5,324 bases of DNA, taken from Pseudomonadota bacterium (lineage in GTDB: Bacteria; Bdellovibrionota; Oligoflexia; Oligoflexales; Oligoflexaceae). Under the pieces are notes generated by a model. That model was not told the origin of the DNA and ran no database searches. It saw only the letters and a list, made by a program, of their open reading frames with translations. This document shows, piece by piece, positions 1 through 5,324 of the stretch. Both the position numbers and the translations under genes were made by a program. The stretch covers positions 1-5,324 of the forward strand of contig JAKQGS010000280.1 in assembly GCA_029556045.1 (NCBI GenBank), read 5' to 3'. Numbering within the stretch: the stretch's first letter is position 1; each line of letters opens with the position of its first letter.

Positions 1-1716
1 CGTTCCATTCAGCCACGCCTGACCGCACTGGGTCTATCCTCTCTGGCTATGGTGGAGCCCCATGTTCTCGCCAATCTGGAGGCGGTGATTAAAATGCTGG
101 CGTTGCTGGGGGGGGAAGCCTACCAAGCCCGCCATTCCGACCTGGCACCCCGCTCCATGGGAGAGGGTTCCCGGGACTTGATGGATCATGTCACAGACCT
201 GTTTGGGCCCACTCACCGGTCGCGGCAAACCCGGATTATGGTGACGATGGCGGCCACCGATAACAGCGACTTTGTCATCCGGCAGCTGGTGGAAAAGGGC
301 TTGGACTGTCTGCGCATCAATACTGCCCATGATTCACTGCCGGACTGGTTGCGGGCGATGGAAGTGGTGCGTGAAGCTGGTCAGCAGCGGCAACGACCCT
401 GCCGCATACTCATCGATCTGGCCGGACCCAAACTGCGCACCGGATCGTTTGAATCAGGTCCCGAAGTGATGAAAGTCCGTCCCACCCGTGATGAGTGGGG
501 GCGGGTCGTGAAACCAGCGTCCATTTGTTTTTATACCTCTTCCACTCCGCCGTCATCCCTACCTGAACCGGTGGACGCATGGCTGCCGGTGAACAGCCTC
601 CATGCCTGGCAATACAGCGTGGGGGACCGCCTGAAAGTGTATGACACCCGCGGGCGTAAACGCACCCTGACCATCGTGGAGGCCACGGCGGATCGCATGG
701 TGGCCACCAGTGATCGCACCATCTATTTTGCCAGCGGCATGCCGGTTGAAATCTGGTCTTCGGAGGCGTCCATCCACCATGCCTTGGGAGAGTTTCATAT
801 CGCCGCCCTGCCTGCCCTGGAGCGGGTTATTCATGTATCGGAGGGTGACATCATCCGGATCTCCGGAGACGATCATGGTCCATCCATGGGGGATGTGGAG
901 CATCCCAGCGCCAGCGGTCGTTTGGAGGAACCGGGGTTTGACCGCTTGGGGTGCTCACTACCGGAAATCATCCCTGATGTCCGGACGGATGAAACGATTT
1001 GGTTTGATGATGGCCGCATAGGCGGCATCATTATGGCCAAGTCCGAGGCCTCTTTTGACGTCCGGGTGACCCATGTCCCCCATCCCCGCAGTAAGCTGGC
1101 GGGAGCCAAGGGGATCAATCTTCCCGACTCCCATTTGCATCTGCCAGCTCTGACACCCGGCGATTTGGCTGTTCTTGATAGTATTGTTTCCCAAGCGGAT
1201 CTGGTGGGCTTGTCTTTTATCCGCTCTCCCGAAGATGTGGATAGCCTTCTGGATCATCTTAAAATGAGGGGCGCGCACCACCTGGGCATCGTATTGAAGA
1301 TCGAAACCCGCCAGGCCTTTGATCACCTGCCGCAAATTCTGCTCACCGCCATGCAATGGCCCCGGGTGGCGGTTATGATTGCCCGTGGGGACCTCGCCGT
1401 TGAGGTTGGCTTTGATCGACTGGCGGAAGTGCAGGAAGAGATCATGTGGTTATGCGAAGCAGCCCATATACCGGTGATTTGGGCCACCCAGGTCCTGGAG
1501 TCCATGGCCAAACTGGGAGTTCCCTCCCGGGCGGAAATTACCGACGCGGCCACCTCCGAGCGGGCGGACTGCGTGATGTTGAACAAGGGGCCCCACATCG
1601 TGGAAACCATGTGTTATCTCGACGGCATCCTATGCCGGGTGCAGCGTAATGCTCTGAAGAAGGGGTATATCCTCCGGCCACTGGAGGTGGCCCGGAGATT
1701 TTTGGACAAGACGTAA
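1..1716 (+). CDS. Pyruvate-kinase-like protein, 5' end outside window
   Basis: The frame is open from base 1. The first in-window ATG is at 49, but the codons before it (GLSSLA, running into EPHVLANLEAV) look like the N-terminal helix region of long bacterial pyruvate-kinase-like proteins, so the true start is probably upstream. Numbering from the ATG at 49, pyruvate kinase barrel motifs appear in order: TRIMVTM (61-67), RINTAHDS (89-96), IDLAGPKLRTG (122-132), KGINLPD (354-360), LSFIRSPEDV (388-397), KIET (417-420), ARGDLAVEV (445-453), ATQVLESM (479-486) and MLNKGPHI (510-517). The catalytic-type Lys417, Glu419, Asp448 and Thr480 are kept. Departures from classical enzymes: NFSH is NTAH, DTKGP is DLAGP, and MLSGET is MLNKGP. 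About 210 residues lie between RTG and GINLP, roughly twice a normal B domain, and the allosteric C-terminal domain is missing. In classical enzymes the reaction is phosphoenolpyruvate plus ADP to pyruvate plus ATP; whether this divergent form does it is unknown. It ends in TAA, 13 bases from a convergent gene. Confidence 0.9.
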   Translation, partial: RSIQPRLTALGLSSLAMVEPHVLANLEAVIKMLALLGGEAYQARHSDLAPRSMGEGSRDLMDHVTDLFGPTHRSRQTRIMVTMAATDNSDFVIRQLVEKGLDCLRINTAHDSLPDWLRAMEVVREAGQQRQRPCRILIDLAGPKLRTGSFESGPEVMKVRPTRDEWGRVVKPASICFYTSSTPPSSLPEPVDAWLPVNSLHAWQYSVGDRLKVYDTRGRKRTLTIVEATADRMVATSDRTIYFASGMPVEIWSSEASIHHALGEFHIAALPALERVIHVSEGDIIRISGDDHGPSMGDVEHPSASGRLEEPGFDRLGCSLPEIIPDVRTDETIWFDDGRIGGIIMAKSEASFDVRVTHVPHPRSKLAGAKGINLPDSHLHLPALTPGDLAVLDSIVSQADLVGLSFIRSPEDVDSLLDHLKMRGAHHLGIVLKIETRQAFDHLPQILLTAMQWPRVAVMIARGDLAVEVGFDRLAEVQEEIMWLCEAAHIPVIWATQVLESMAKLGVPSRAEITDAATSERADCVMLNKGPHIVETMCYLDGILCRVQRNALKKGYILRPLEVARRFLDKT

Positions 1717-1729
1717 GATGAAATGGCTT

Positions 1730-2176
1730 CTAGTTTGGCAGATGAATTCTGGAATTCTGCACATGGGACTGTAGCACGCCCTTTGTGGCCAACAGCTCGT
1801 CATCAATTAACTGTACTTTGCCTTCCAGTCGGTCATTTCTGTCATTGCGGGAAATGAGGCCGCTCATGGCTTCGATGACAATTTTTATGTCGTCACGCAT
1901 GGCTTCCATCATGATCCCTAAACGATGAACGTCTTCGCCCAGACGATGAACGACTTCGCCCAGACGATGTACGACTTCGCCCAAATGGTGGACCTTTTCA
2001 TCTAGAAGATTAACCTTTTCATCTAGAAGATTAACCCTCTCACCTAAATGATGAACCTCCTTGCGTAAGGCACTAACTTCGTTTTCCACGTTTCCGACCC
2101 GATCCACAAGTTTAAGAACCGTCGGATTGTGGTCAATACACTCGTTAACAAATTTTTTTAAATGAAGCTGGATCAT
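1730..2176 (-). CDS. Coiled-coil protein with seven tandem heptads, function unknown
   Basis: This 148-residue protein is not recognised as a named family. The ATG (2176-2174) is preceded on its strand by GGGGA six bases upstream, a reasonable ribosome binding site. Residues 1-32 include LKKFVNECI and are followed by a long heptad region. Seven units start with Val at 41, 48, 55, 62, 69, 76 and 83 and follow the pattern V-x-x-L-[GD]-E-x (VHHLGER, VNLLDEK twice, VHHLGEV, VHRLGEV, VHRLGED, VHRLGIM). Val at position a and Leu at position d make a classic parallel coiled coil, unusual in having Gly at position e in five of seven units. A second amphipathic stretch (about 90-135) follows. There is no signal peptide or membrane segment, so it is likely cytoplasmic and oligomeric. 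The only Cys is at position 13. It is convergent with the kinase-like gene, with no clear bidirectional terminator in the 13-base gap. Possible roles are scaffold, partner-binding or structural; none can be chosen from sequence. Confidence 0.8.
   Translation of the reverse strand: MIQLHLKKFVNECIDHNPTVLKLVDRVGNVENEVSALRKEVHHLGERVNLLDEKVNLLDEKVHHLGEVVHRLGEVVHRLGEDVHRLGIMMEAMRDDIKIVIEAMSGLISRNDRNDRLEGKVQLIDDELLATKGVLQSHVQNSRIHLPN
1923..2069. repeat. Seven degenerate 21-bp tandem repeats inside the coiled-coil gene
   Basis: Consecutive 21-base units start at 1923, 1944, 1965, 1986, 2007, 2028 and 2049. Units 1-3 share the core acttcgcccaga with one to three changes (unit 1 has gtcttcgccc), and units 4 and 5 share accttttcatctaga exactly. 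Units 6 and 7 are more diverged. Each unit encodes one heptad, so length change by whole units keeps frame and coiled-coil register. The two homogeneous blocks (1-3 and 4-5) suggest local duplication. Confidence 0.85.
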
Positions 2177-2382
2177 GATTCGTCCCCAAAATTCCTGATG
2201 CCGGACGATGCTAGCAAATTAGTACGTATGGCGAAACGGCAAGGTGATCTGTTCTCACACTTGCCGTTGGAGGACATTTGGCTTGTTATGGAATGACATT
2301 TTCAGGGTGAATAATAGGGCACTCCATGAAATCAATATATCTATTGAAAACGCAGCTCTGCACAGTACTATTTTTAATCCTG
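2177..2382. other. Intergenic gap between two minus-strand genes
   Basis: These 206 bases hold the upstream region of the coiled-coil gene and the downstream region of the exported-protein gene. The clearest element is an inverted repeat at 2235-2268, listed separately. A plus-strand frame of 32 codons (2198-2296) is present but has no ribosome binding site. On the minus strand a TATTAT hexamer (complement of ataata, 2311-2316) could be a -10 box for the coiled-coil gene, but no well-spaced -35 accompanies it. No oligo-T tract follows the exported-protein stop codon. Confidence 0.5.
2235..2268. repeat. Inverted repeat, 9-bp perfect stem, possible terminator-like hairpin
   Basis: The arms aacggcaag (2235-2243) and cttgccgtt (2260-2268) are exact reverse complements. 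Inside them gtga (2244-2247) can pair with tcac (2255-2258) across one bulged base, giving a 13-bp interrupted stem with a 7-base loop. Read on the minus strand it lies about 115 bases after the stop of the exported-protein gene and is followed by TTCGCC, not a real U-tract. It could be a weak terminator, an RNA-stabilising hairpin or a protein-binding site. Confidence 0.5.
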
Positions 2383-2904
2383 TTAAAAGCTGAACTGGCA
2401 GTTTTTAAAGACCCAATTAATGTCGGCGGCTTTCGTCTGCATTGGGATAACATTTAGACGATTGTTGAAGCTTAAGCCGGTCACAGTCACTGCACCATTT
2501 TCCGTGTCGAGTCGAACCGCATAATTGTTCTCAATACTAACAACCGTTGATCCATCGGCATCAACCACCCCCTCTACGGGGCGCGTGCTGCTGGCTGCAA
2601 ACCATTTATTAGCGACTTCCACATACATGCCCGATTGAATCATCACATCCGGACTATTGACGTCATCGCTGCCCAAAAACCCCTGGGACTTAAACCATTG
2701 AGCCGCATCCCGGGATTCGATGGCAACTTTGTATTGGATCACGCCATCCCACAGAAAGGGATTCAGGTACCGCTCCACATAAACTTCGCCATAGGCGTCT
2801 TCGCAGGAGGCGATGATCTTGTTGGTGTTATCTGCGGCCTGTGTTTGGCTTGGGATGAATGCAGCCAAGGTCATGATGGAAAGTAGAATCATTTTAATGG
2901 ACAT
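2383..2904 (-). CDS. Exported protein of unknown function with Sec signal peptide
   Basis: The 173-residue product starts at the ATG 2904-2902, with AAGGAG (complement of 2913-2918) eight bases upstream, a strong ribosome binding site that fixes this start. Residues 1-23 form a Sec signal peptide: Lys4, a hydrophobic run from Ile6 to Ile17, then PSQTQA with likely signal peptidase I cleavage after Ala23 (T-Q-A, then AD). The mature part of about 150 residues has no membrane segment and ends in FKNCQFSF. It has exactly two Cys, Cys34 near the mature N-terminus and Cys169 near the C-terminus, well placed for one disulfide joining the ends in the periplasm or outside. Alternating hydrophobic segments late in the chain (STVVSIENNYAVRL, GAVTVTGLSF) suggest beta structure. 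It matches no family I recognise. It is divergent from the modular lipoprotein across a 319-base gap. Confidence 0.85.
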   Translation of the reverse strand: MSIKMILLSIMTLAAFIPSQTQAADNTNKIIASCEDAYGEVYVERYLNPFLWDGVIQYKVAIESRDAAQWFKSQGFLGSDDVNSPDVMIQSGMYVEVANKWFAASSTRPVEGVVDADGSTVVSIENNYAVRLDTENGAVTVTGLSFNNRLNVIPMQTKAADINWVFKNCQFSF

Positions 2905-2933
2905 GGACGCCTCTCCTTTTTTGGGGCGGATTG

Positions 2934-2945
2934 AACGGTTCCGTT
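2934..2945. promoter_or_regulatory. Short dyad in the exported-protein leader, possible operator
   Basis: The 12 bases aacggttccgtt have 5-base inverted arms (aacgg/ccgtt) around a 2-base centre. The dyad lies just downstream of the predicted transcription start and upstream of the ribosome binding site of the minus-strand gene, where a repressor site could sit. At this size it may be chance. Confidence 0.25.
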
Positions 2946-2957
2946 TCGAGCCTGTCC

Positions 2958-2984
2958 TTTATATCTGACATCATTAAAAGTCAA
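2958..2984 (-). promoter_or_regulatory. Candidate sigma70-type promoter for the exported-protein gene
   Basis: On the minus strand TTGACT (complement of 2979-2984) precedes TATAAA (complement of 2958-2963) with a 15-base spacer, shorter than the ideal 17 but with both hexamers five of six to consensus. Transcription would start near 2951, giving a leader of about 47 bases that carries the ribosome binding site. Confidence 0.5.
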
Positions 2985-3084
2985 CCATCATTAATATTAC
3001 AGTATGCAATTATTCACCTAATTGTAATAAATAAAAACAAACACCCATCTTTAAACGCTAAAAAATACAGCCATATCAATAGGC

Positions 3085-3090
3085 TATAAT
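3085..3090 (+). promoter_or_regulatory. Candidate -10 box for the modular lipoprotein gene
   Basis: A perfect TATAAT faces the lipoprotein gene, giving a leader of about 127 bases. No recognisable -35 lies 16-18 bases upstream (the region is aaaaata) and there is no extended -10 TG, so it would need an activator or another sigma factor. A second possible box, TATAAA, is at 3116-3121. Perfect hexamers are expected by chance in DNA this AT-rich. Confidence 0.3.
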
Positions 3091-3223
3091 TATTTCATAT
3101 AAATCATATTTACTTTATAAAATAAGCTTAATTTTTAAGATTTTCCTCCGATCTCATCCTCATAGCGAGATTTCGCACTCTGTCCCTAGAGGTCGGTCAG
3201 TCACTGGAAATTGGAAGGGTGCC

Positions 3224-5324
3224 ATGAAAACAAAAATGAAAATCTTCCTGTTGGTCACCTTGGTCCTCAGCTCGATTGCGGGCTGTGAATCCAAGATGAA
3301 ACTCAACACCACCAAAGTGGATGTTTCCGACCGGGATAAGACCAGCGACACCACGGTGAAAACCCTGGGGGCAGACTCCGACAAAGTGCTCGGGTCTGAA
3401 TTCGAAGGGGCCAGCCTGTACATGTGGTCGCAGGTATCCGGTCCCGGCAATGTGACCTTCGAGACACCCGATCAACCCACCACCCGCATTACCGCGGACA
3501 CAGATGGGGAATACGTGGTGCGTCTGACCGCTGTGATGGAAGGTGGCACCAAAAAGAAGAAGGATTTCCCGTTTATCTGGGATACCACGCCCCCCGTATT
3601 TAAAGGCCTGATCGCCGCCAACGAAGCCCAGGATAAGATCATCGATAACCCGGAAATTTTCTCCCAAAACCCCATTGCAGTTTTGGAAGCCACGGAATTT
3701 GTGGAGGCTTATTACACTCGGATCCTGCCCACAAAAGATGGTAAATCCTGCGAGGATCGGGATCGTTTCTCCTTCAATCTGAATGCCATCCCCCTGATCA
3801 ATACCATGCCTCCTGTGGATCAGGACTATGTTGTGTGCGTTTTGCTGATCGATGAAGCCGGCAACTCCGTTTACGGGCAATCCGATGTGGTGGCACGTCG
3901 CACCACTGGACCAGGACTTGTGGTTCCTCCTCTGGTTACCACCAACGCGCCCAAACAAGTGGTGGCCACCATCACGGGCGACGCCGAATTTCAATGGAAA
4001 CAAGTGGACGGCCCTGGTAACCTATCATTTACCAGCAGTGCCGTCGCGGATCCCACGATTTCCGCCACCGCCGAAGGAACCTATCAGATTCAGGTAAAGG
4101 CCACCAACGCTGCCGGTAATAGTTCAGAAGCAACCATTACTTTTGTCTGGGACGTCACGGCCCCCACCGCCGGAACATTTGCTGCAGCAGGTCCTGCCAT
4201 CGCCGGATTTGTCAAAGGGAGTGATGCCGCTTCGAACCAAAATCTATTCACTCTGGTGCCGTCCGCCGATACGGTGGAGGTTAAGTGGACCGCCCCCCTC
4301 AGCGGAGCGGTGCCACAAACATGCGATGCAAACCTTTCCTATGCAGGAGCGACCACTCCCACGGCAACCACATTGCTGGCTGATGGAATGCACGTTTTTT
4401 GCGTGCGGATGACTGACACCGCTGGAAACATCGGTTATGCGTTGAGTCCCGTCATCACCCGCGATACGCTTGCTCCGACCTTTGTCAGTATGCTGCCCCG
4501 GGCGGAAGCGGTGGACACCTATGTGAACGATGCTGAAAAGTCCTCTACGGAAGTGGCTTACACACTGGACGCGAGTGGGCATAACACCCTGGACTATACT
4601 GGATTTATTCTGTCCAGCGGCAGTGATCTCTGCGATAGCAACCGGGTTTATAACCAAACCGCCATTGCCGGTATCAATCAGATGCCTCTTTTCGAAGGGG
4701 ACTACTTTATTTGCGTCCGTCTGACCGATTCTGCCGGCAACATCTCGTATGGAAAAAGTTCCATTATTCACAAGGACATTACAGCTCCCTCCGTCAATGC
4801 TGGCTCCGATAGTTTGATGGCCGCCTCAGGCCCGCTGGCCGGTATCGTCAGCGGCGCTGCAACCATGCAATGGAGCCAGTCCAGCGGTCCTGGAACCATC
4901 ACCTTTGGGGATGCGACATCCTCCAACTCCAGTGTGAGTGCATCAGCTGACGGCGTTTACACCCTCACCCTGACGGCTATCGATGCTGCTGGCAATAGTG
5001 CCTCCGACGATATGAACCTGACCTGGGACACCACGGCCCCCGTATTCACCTCACTGGCTCTTGCCAATGAGGCCAGCGATGGATTTGTAAATAGCAACGA
5101 AACAGGCTCCACCAACCCCCTGCATACACTGACCGCCAGTGGCTTTGATACCGCGGAATATTCCACTGTTTTGAGTGATTCACCCGCCGCGGTATGCGAC
5201 GCCGCGCAATCCTATGGTGGCTCCACTATTCGTCGCATCAACGAAATCCCTGCGGTAGACGGACTATATACCGTCTGCGTCAGGCTCAAGGATGCCGCCG
5301 GAAATACCACCTATGGCAAAGGCC
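3224..5324 (+). CDS. Large modular lipoprotein with alternating Ig-like repeats, 3' end outside window
   Basis: Translation from the ATG at 3224 stays open for 700 codons to the window end, so the gene is C-terminally incomplete. GGAAGG (3213-3218) lies five bases upstream and no in-frame ATG precedes it. Residues 1-20 are a lipoprotein signal peptide (Lys2, Lys4, Lys6, hydrophobic 7-19) with lipobox IAG-Cys21. Glu22 at +2 predicts outer-membrane sorting in Gram-negative bacteria. After a linker come seven modules. Type A, about 47-123, 227-313 and 520-605, has a W-x-Q/K...GPG...F core, a G-x-Y strand and a closing W-D-x-T-x-P; it resembles PKD/REJ-like beta-sandwich domains. Type B, about 124-226, 314-416, 417-519 and 606-700, has D-x-A-G-N near its end, like many bacterial Ig-like domains, and a Cys pair (176/205, 367/393, 470/497, 658/685). 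No catalytic motif is visible. A surface or periplasmic binding, adhesion or stalk role is inferred. Confidence 0.88.
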   Translation, partial: MKTKMKIFLLVTLVLSSIAGCESKMKLNTTKVDVSDRDKTSDTTVKTLGADSDKVLGSEFEGASLYMWSQVSGPGNVTFETPDQPTTRITADTDGEYVVRLTAVMEGGTKKKKDFPFIWDTTPPVFKGLIAANEAQDKIIDNPEIFSQNPIAVLEATEFVEAYYTRILPTKDGKSCEDRDRFSFNLNAIPLINTMPPVDQDYVVCVLLIDEAGNSVYGQSDVVARRTTGPGLVVPPLVTTNAPKQVVATITGDAEFQWKQVDGPGNLSFTSSAVADPTISATAEGTYQIQVKATNAAGNSSEATITFVWDVTAPTAGTFAAAGPAIAGFVKGSDAASNQNLFTLVPSADTVEVKWTAPLSGAVPQTCDANLSYAGATTPTATTLLADGMHVFCVRMTDTAGNIGYALSPVITRDTLAPTFVSMLPRAEAVDTYVNDAEKSSTEVAYTLDASGHNTLDYTGFILSSGSDLCDSNRVYNQTAIAGINQMPLFEGDYFICVRLTDSAGNISYGKSSIIHKDITAPSVNAGSDSLMAASGPLAGIVSGAATMQWSQSSGPGTITFGDATSSNSSVSASADGVYTLTLTAIDAAGNSASDDMNLTWDTTAPVFTSLALANEASDGFVNSNETGSTNPLHTLTASGFDTAEYSTVLSDSPAAVCDAAQSYGGSTIRRINEIPAVDGLYTVCVRLKDAAGNTTYGKG
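3362..5324 (+). repeat. Protein-level module array A-B-A-B-B-A-B
   Basis: Diverged repeats within the lipoprotein frame: A1 about 3362-3592, B1 3593-3901, A2 3902-4162, B2 4163-4471, B3 4472-4780, A3 4781-5038, B4 5039 to the window end. The first 29 residues of the four B modules align without gaps; B1 and B4 are most alike (ANEA-x-D, NP-x-x-x-L). The A-to-B junction is the best conserved at DNA level: 3578-3600 and 5024-5046 match at 21 of 23 bases. Boundaries are approximate by a few residues. Confidence 0.75.

Larger units (their letters stand above)
2905..3223. other. AT-rich divergent intergenic region
   Basis: This 319-base gap separates two divergent genes for exported proteins. The segment from about 2958 to 3145 is strikingly AT-rich compared with the flanking coding DNA and holds the candidate promoters. 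Other elements seen: a 9-base direct repeat catcattaa (2969-2977 and 2986-2994) on either side of the leftward -35 box, a near-palindrome centred on AAGCTT (3119-3135), and a short gcga/tcgc dyad (3165-3175). No small RNA or riboswitch could be recognised. Bases 3146-3223 are higher in GC and form the leader of the lipoprotein gene. Confidence 0.7.

Noticed and set aside
958..1356. Minus-strand open frame opposite the kinase-like gene
   Set aside because: The plus frame here carries the ordered pyruvate kinase motifs, so the antisense frame is a by-product of GC-rich codons.
1744..1759. Tandem 8-base duplication gaattctg at the 3' end of the coiled-coil gene, also a pair of GAATTC sites that could fold
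   Set aside because: Too short for a terminator (2-base loop, no GC-rich stem or U-tract) and explained as coding sequence; a chance or slippage duplication.
1923..2069. Possible CRISPR-like array
   Set aside because: The 21-base units are directly adjacent with no spacers and encode heptads in frame, so they are a coding tandem repeat.
2198..2296. Plus-strand frame of 32 codons (MPDDASKLVRMAKRQ...) in the intergenic gap
   Set aside because: No ribosome binding site, no recognisable family, and it spans the inverted repeat; chance frames of this size are common. It could be a remnant, but nothing supports that.
3119..3135. Near-palindrome centred on AAGCTT in the divergent region
   Set aside because: Composed almost wholly of A/T in an AT-rich tract, where such symmetry is expected by chance.
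3197..4003. Long minus-strand open frame opposite the lipoprotein gene
   Set aside because: It lies antisense to the lipoprotein frame, whose signal peptide, lipobox and repeated motifs are clear. The antisense product is rich in Gly and His without domain motifs, typical of a shadow.
4244..4771. Second minus-strand open frame opposite the lipoprotein gene
   Set aside because: Same reasoning: it overlaps modules B2 and B3, which align with the other B modules in the plus frame.

Overview
The window looks like chromosomal DNA of a Gram-negative, probably proteobacterial, species. The evidence is indirect: a lipoprotein whose signal peptide is followed by Glu at +2 (the usual outer-membrane sorting pattern), a Sec-exported small protein, GC-rich coding sequence with an AT-rich regulatory gap, and a proteobacterial-style pyruvate-kinase-like protein. 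No rRNA, tRNA, transposase or CRISPR array is visible, so species-level placement is not possible.

Layout. (1) Bases 1-1716 (+) hold the 3' part of a pyruvate-kinase-like gene; the frame is open at the left edge, so its start lies outside. (2) Convergent to it, only 13 bases away, is a minus-strand gene (1730-2176) for a 148-residue coiled-coil protein, built around seven heptads encoded by degenerate 21-bp tandem repeats. (3) A 206-base gap (2177-2382) holds an inverted repeat. (4) A minus-strand gene (2383-2904) encodes a 173-residue exported protein of unknown function. (5) A 319-base AT-rich divergent intergenic region (2905-3223) carries a plausible promoter for the minus-strand gene and a perfect TATAAT box facing right. 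(6) From 3224 to the right edge runs a large open frame of 700 codons with no stop. It is a lipoprotein made of two alternating kinds of Ig-like module in the order A-B-A-B-B-A-B, cut off by the window end.

How they fit together. The kinase-like gene is probably a separate metabolic unit. The exported protein and the modular lipoprotein are divergently transcribed from one intergenic region and both act outside the cytoplasm, so shared regulation or a joint envelope role is possible but is inference only. The most noteworthy object is the modular lipoprotein: all four B modules have a Cys pair at nearly constant spacing (26-29 residues), while the three A modules have no Cys and carry a W...SGPG...F signature. 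I see no evidence for a complete new defence, mobile or secretion system within this window.
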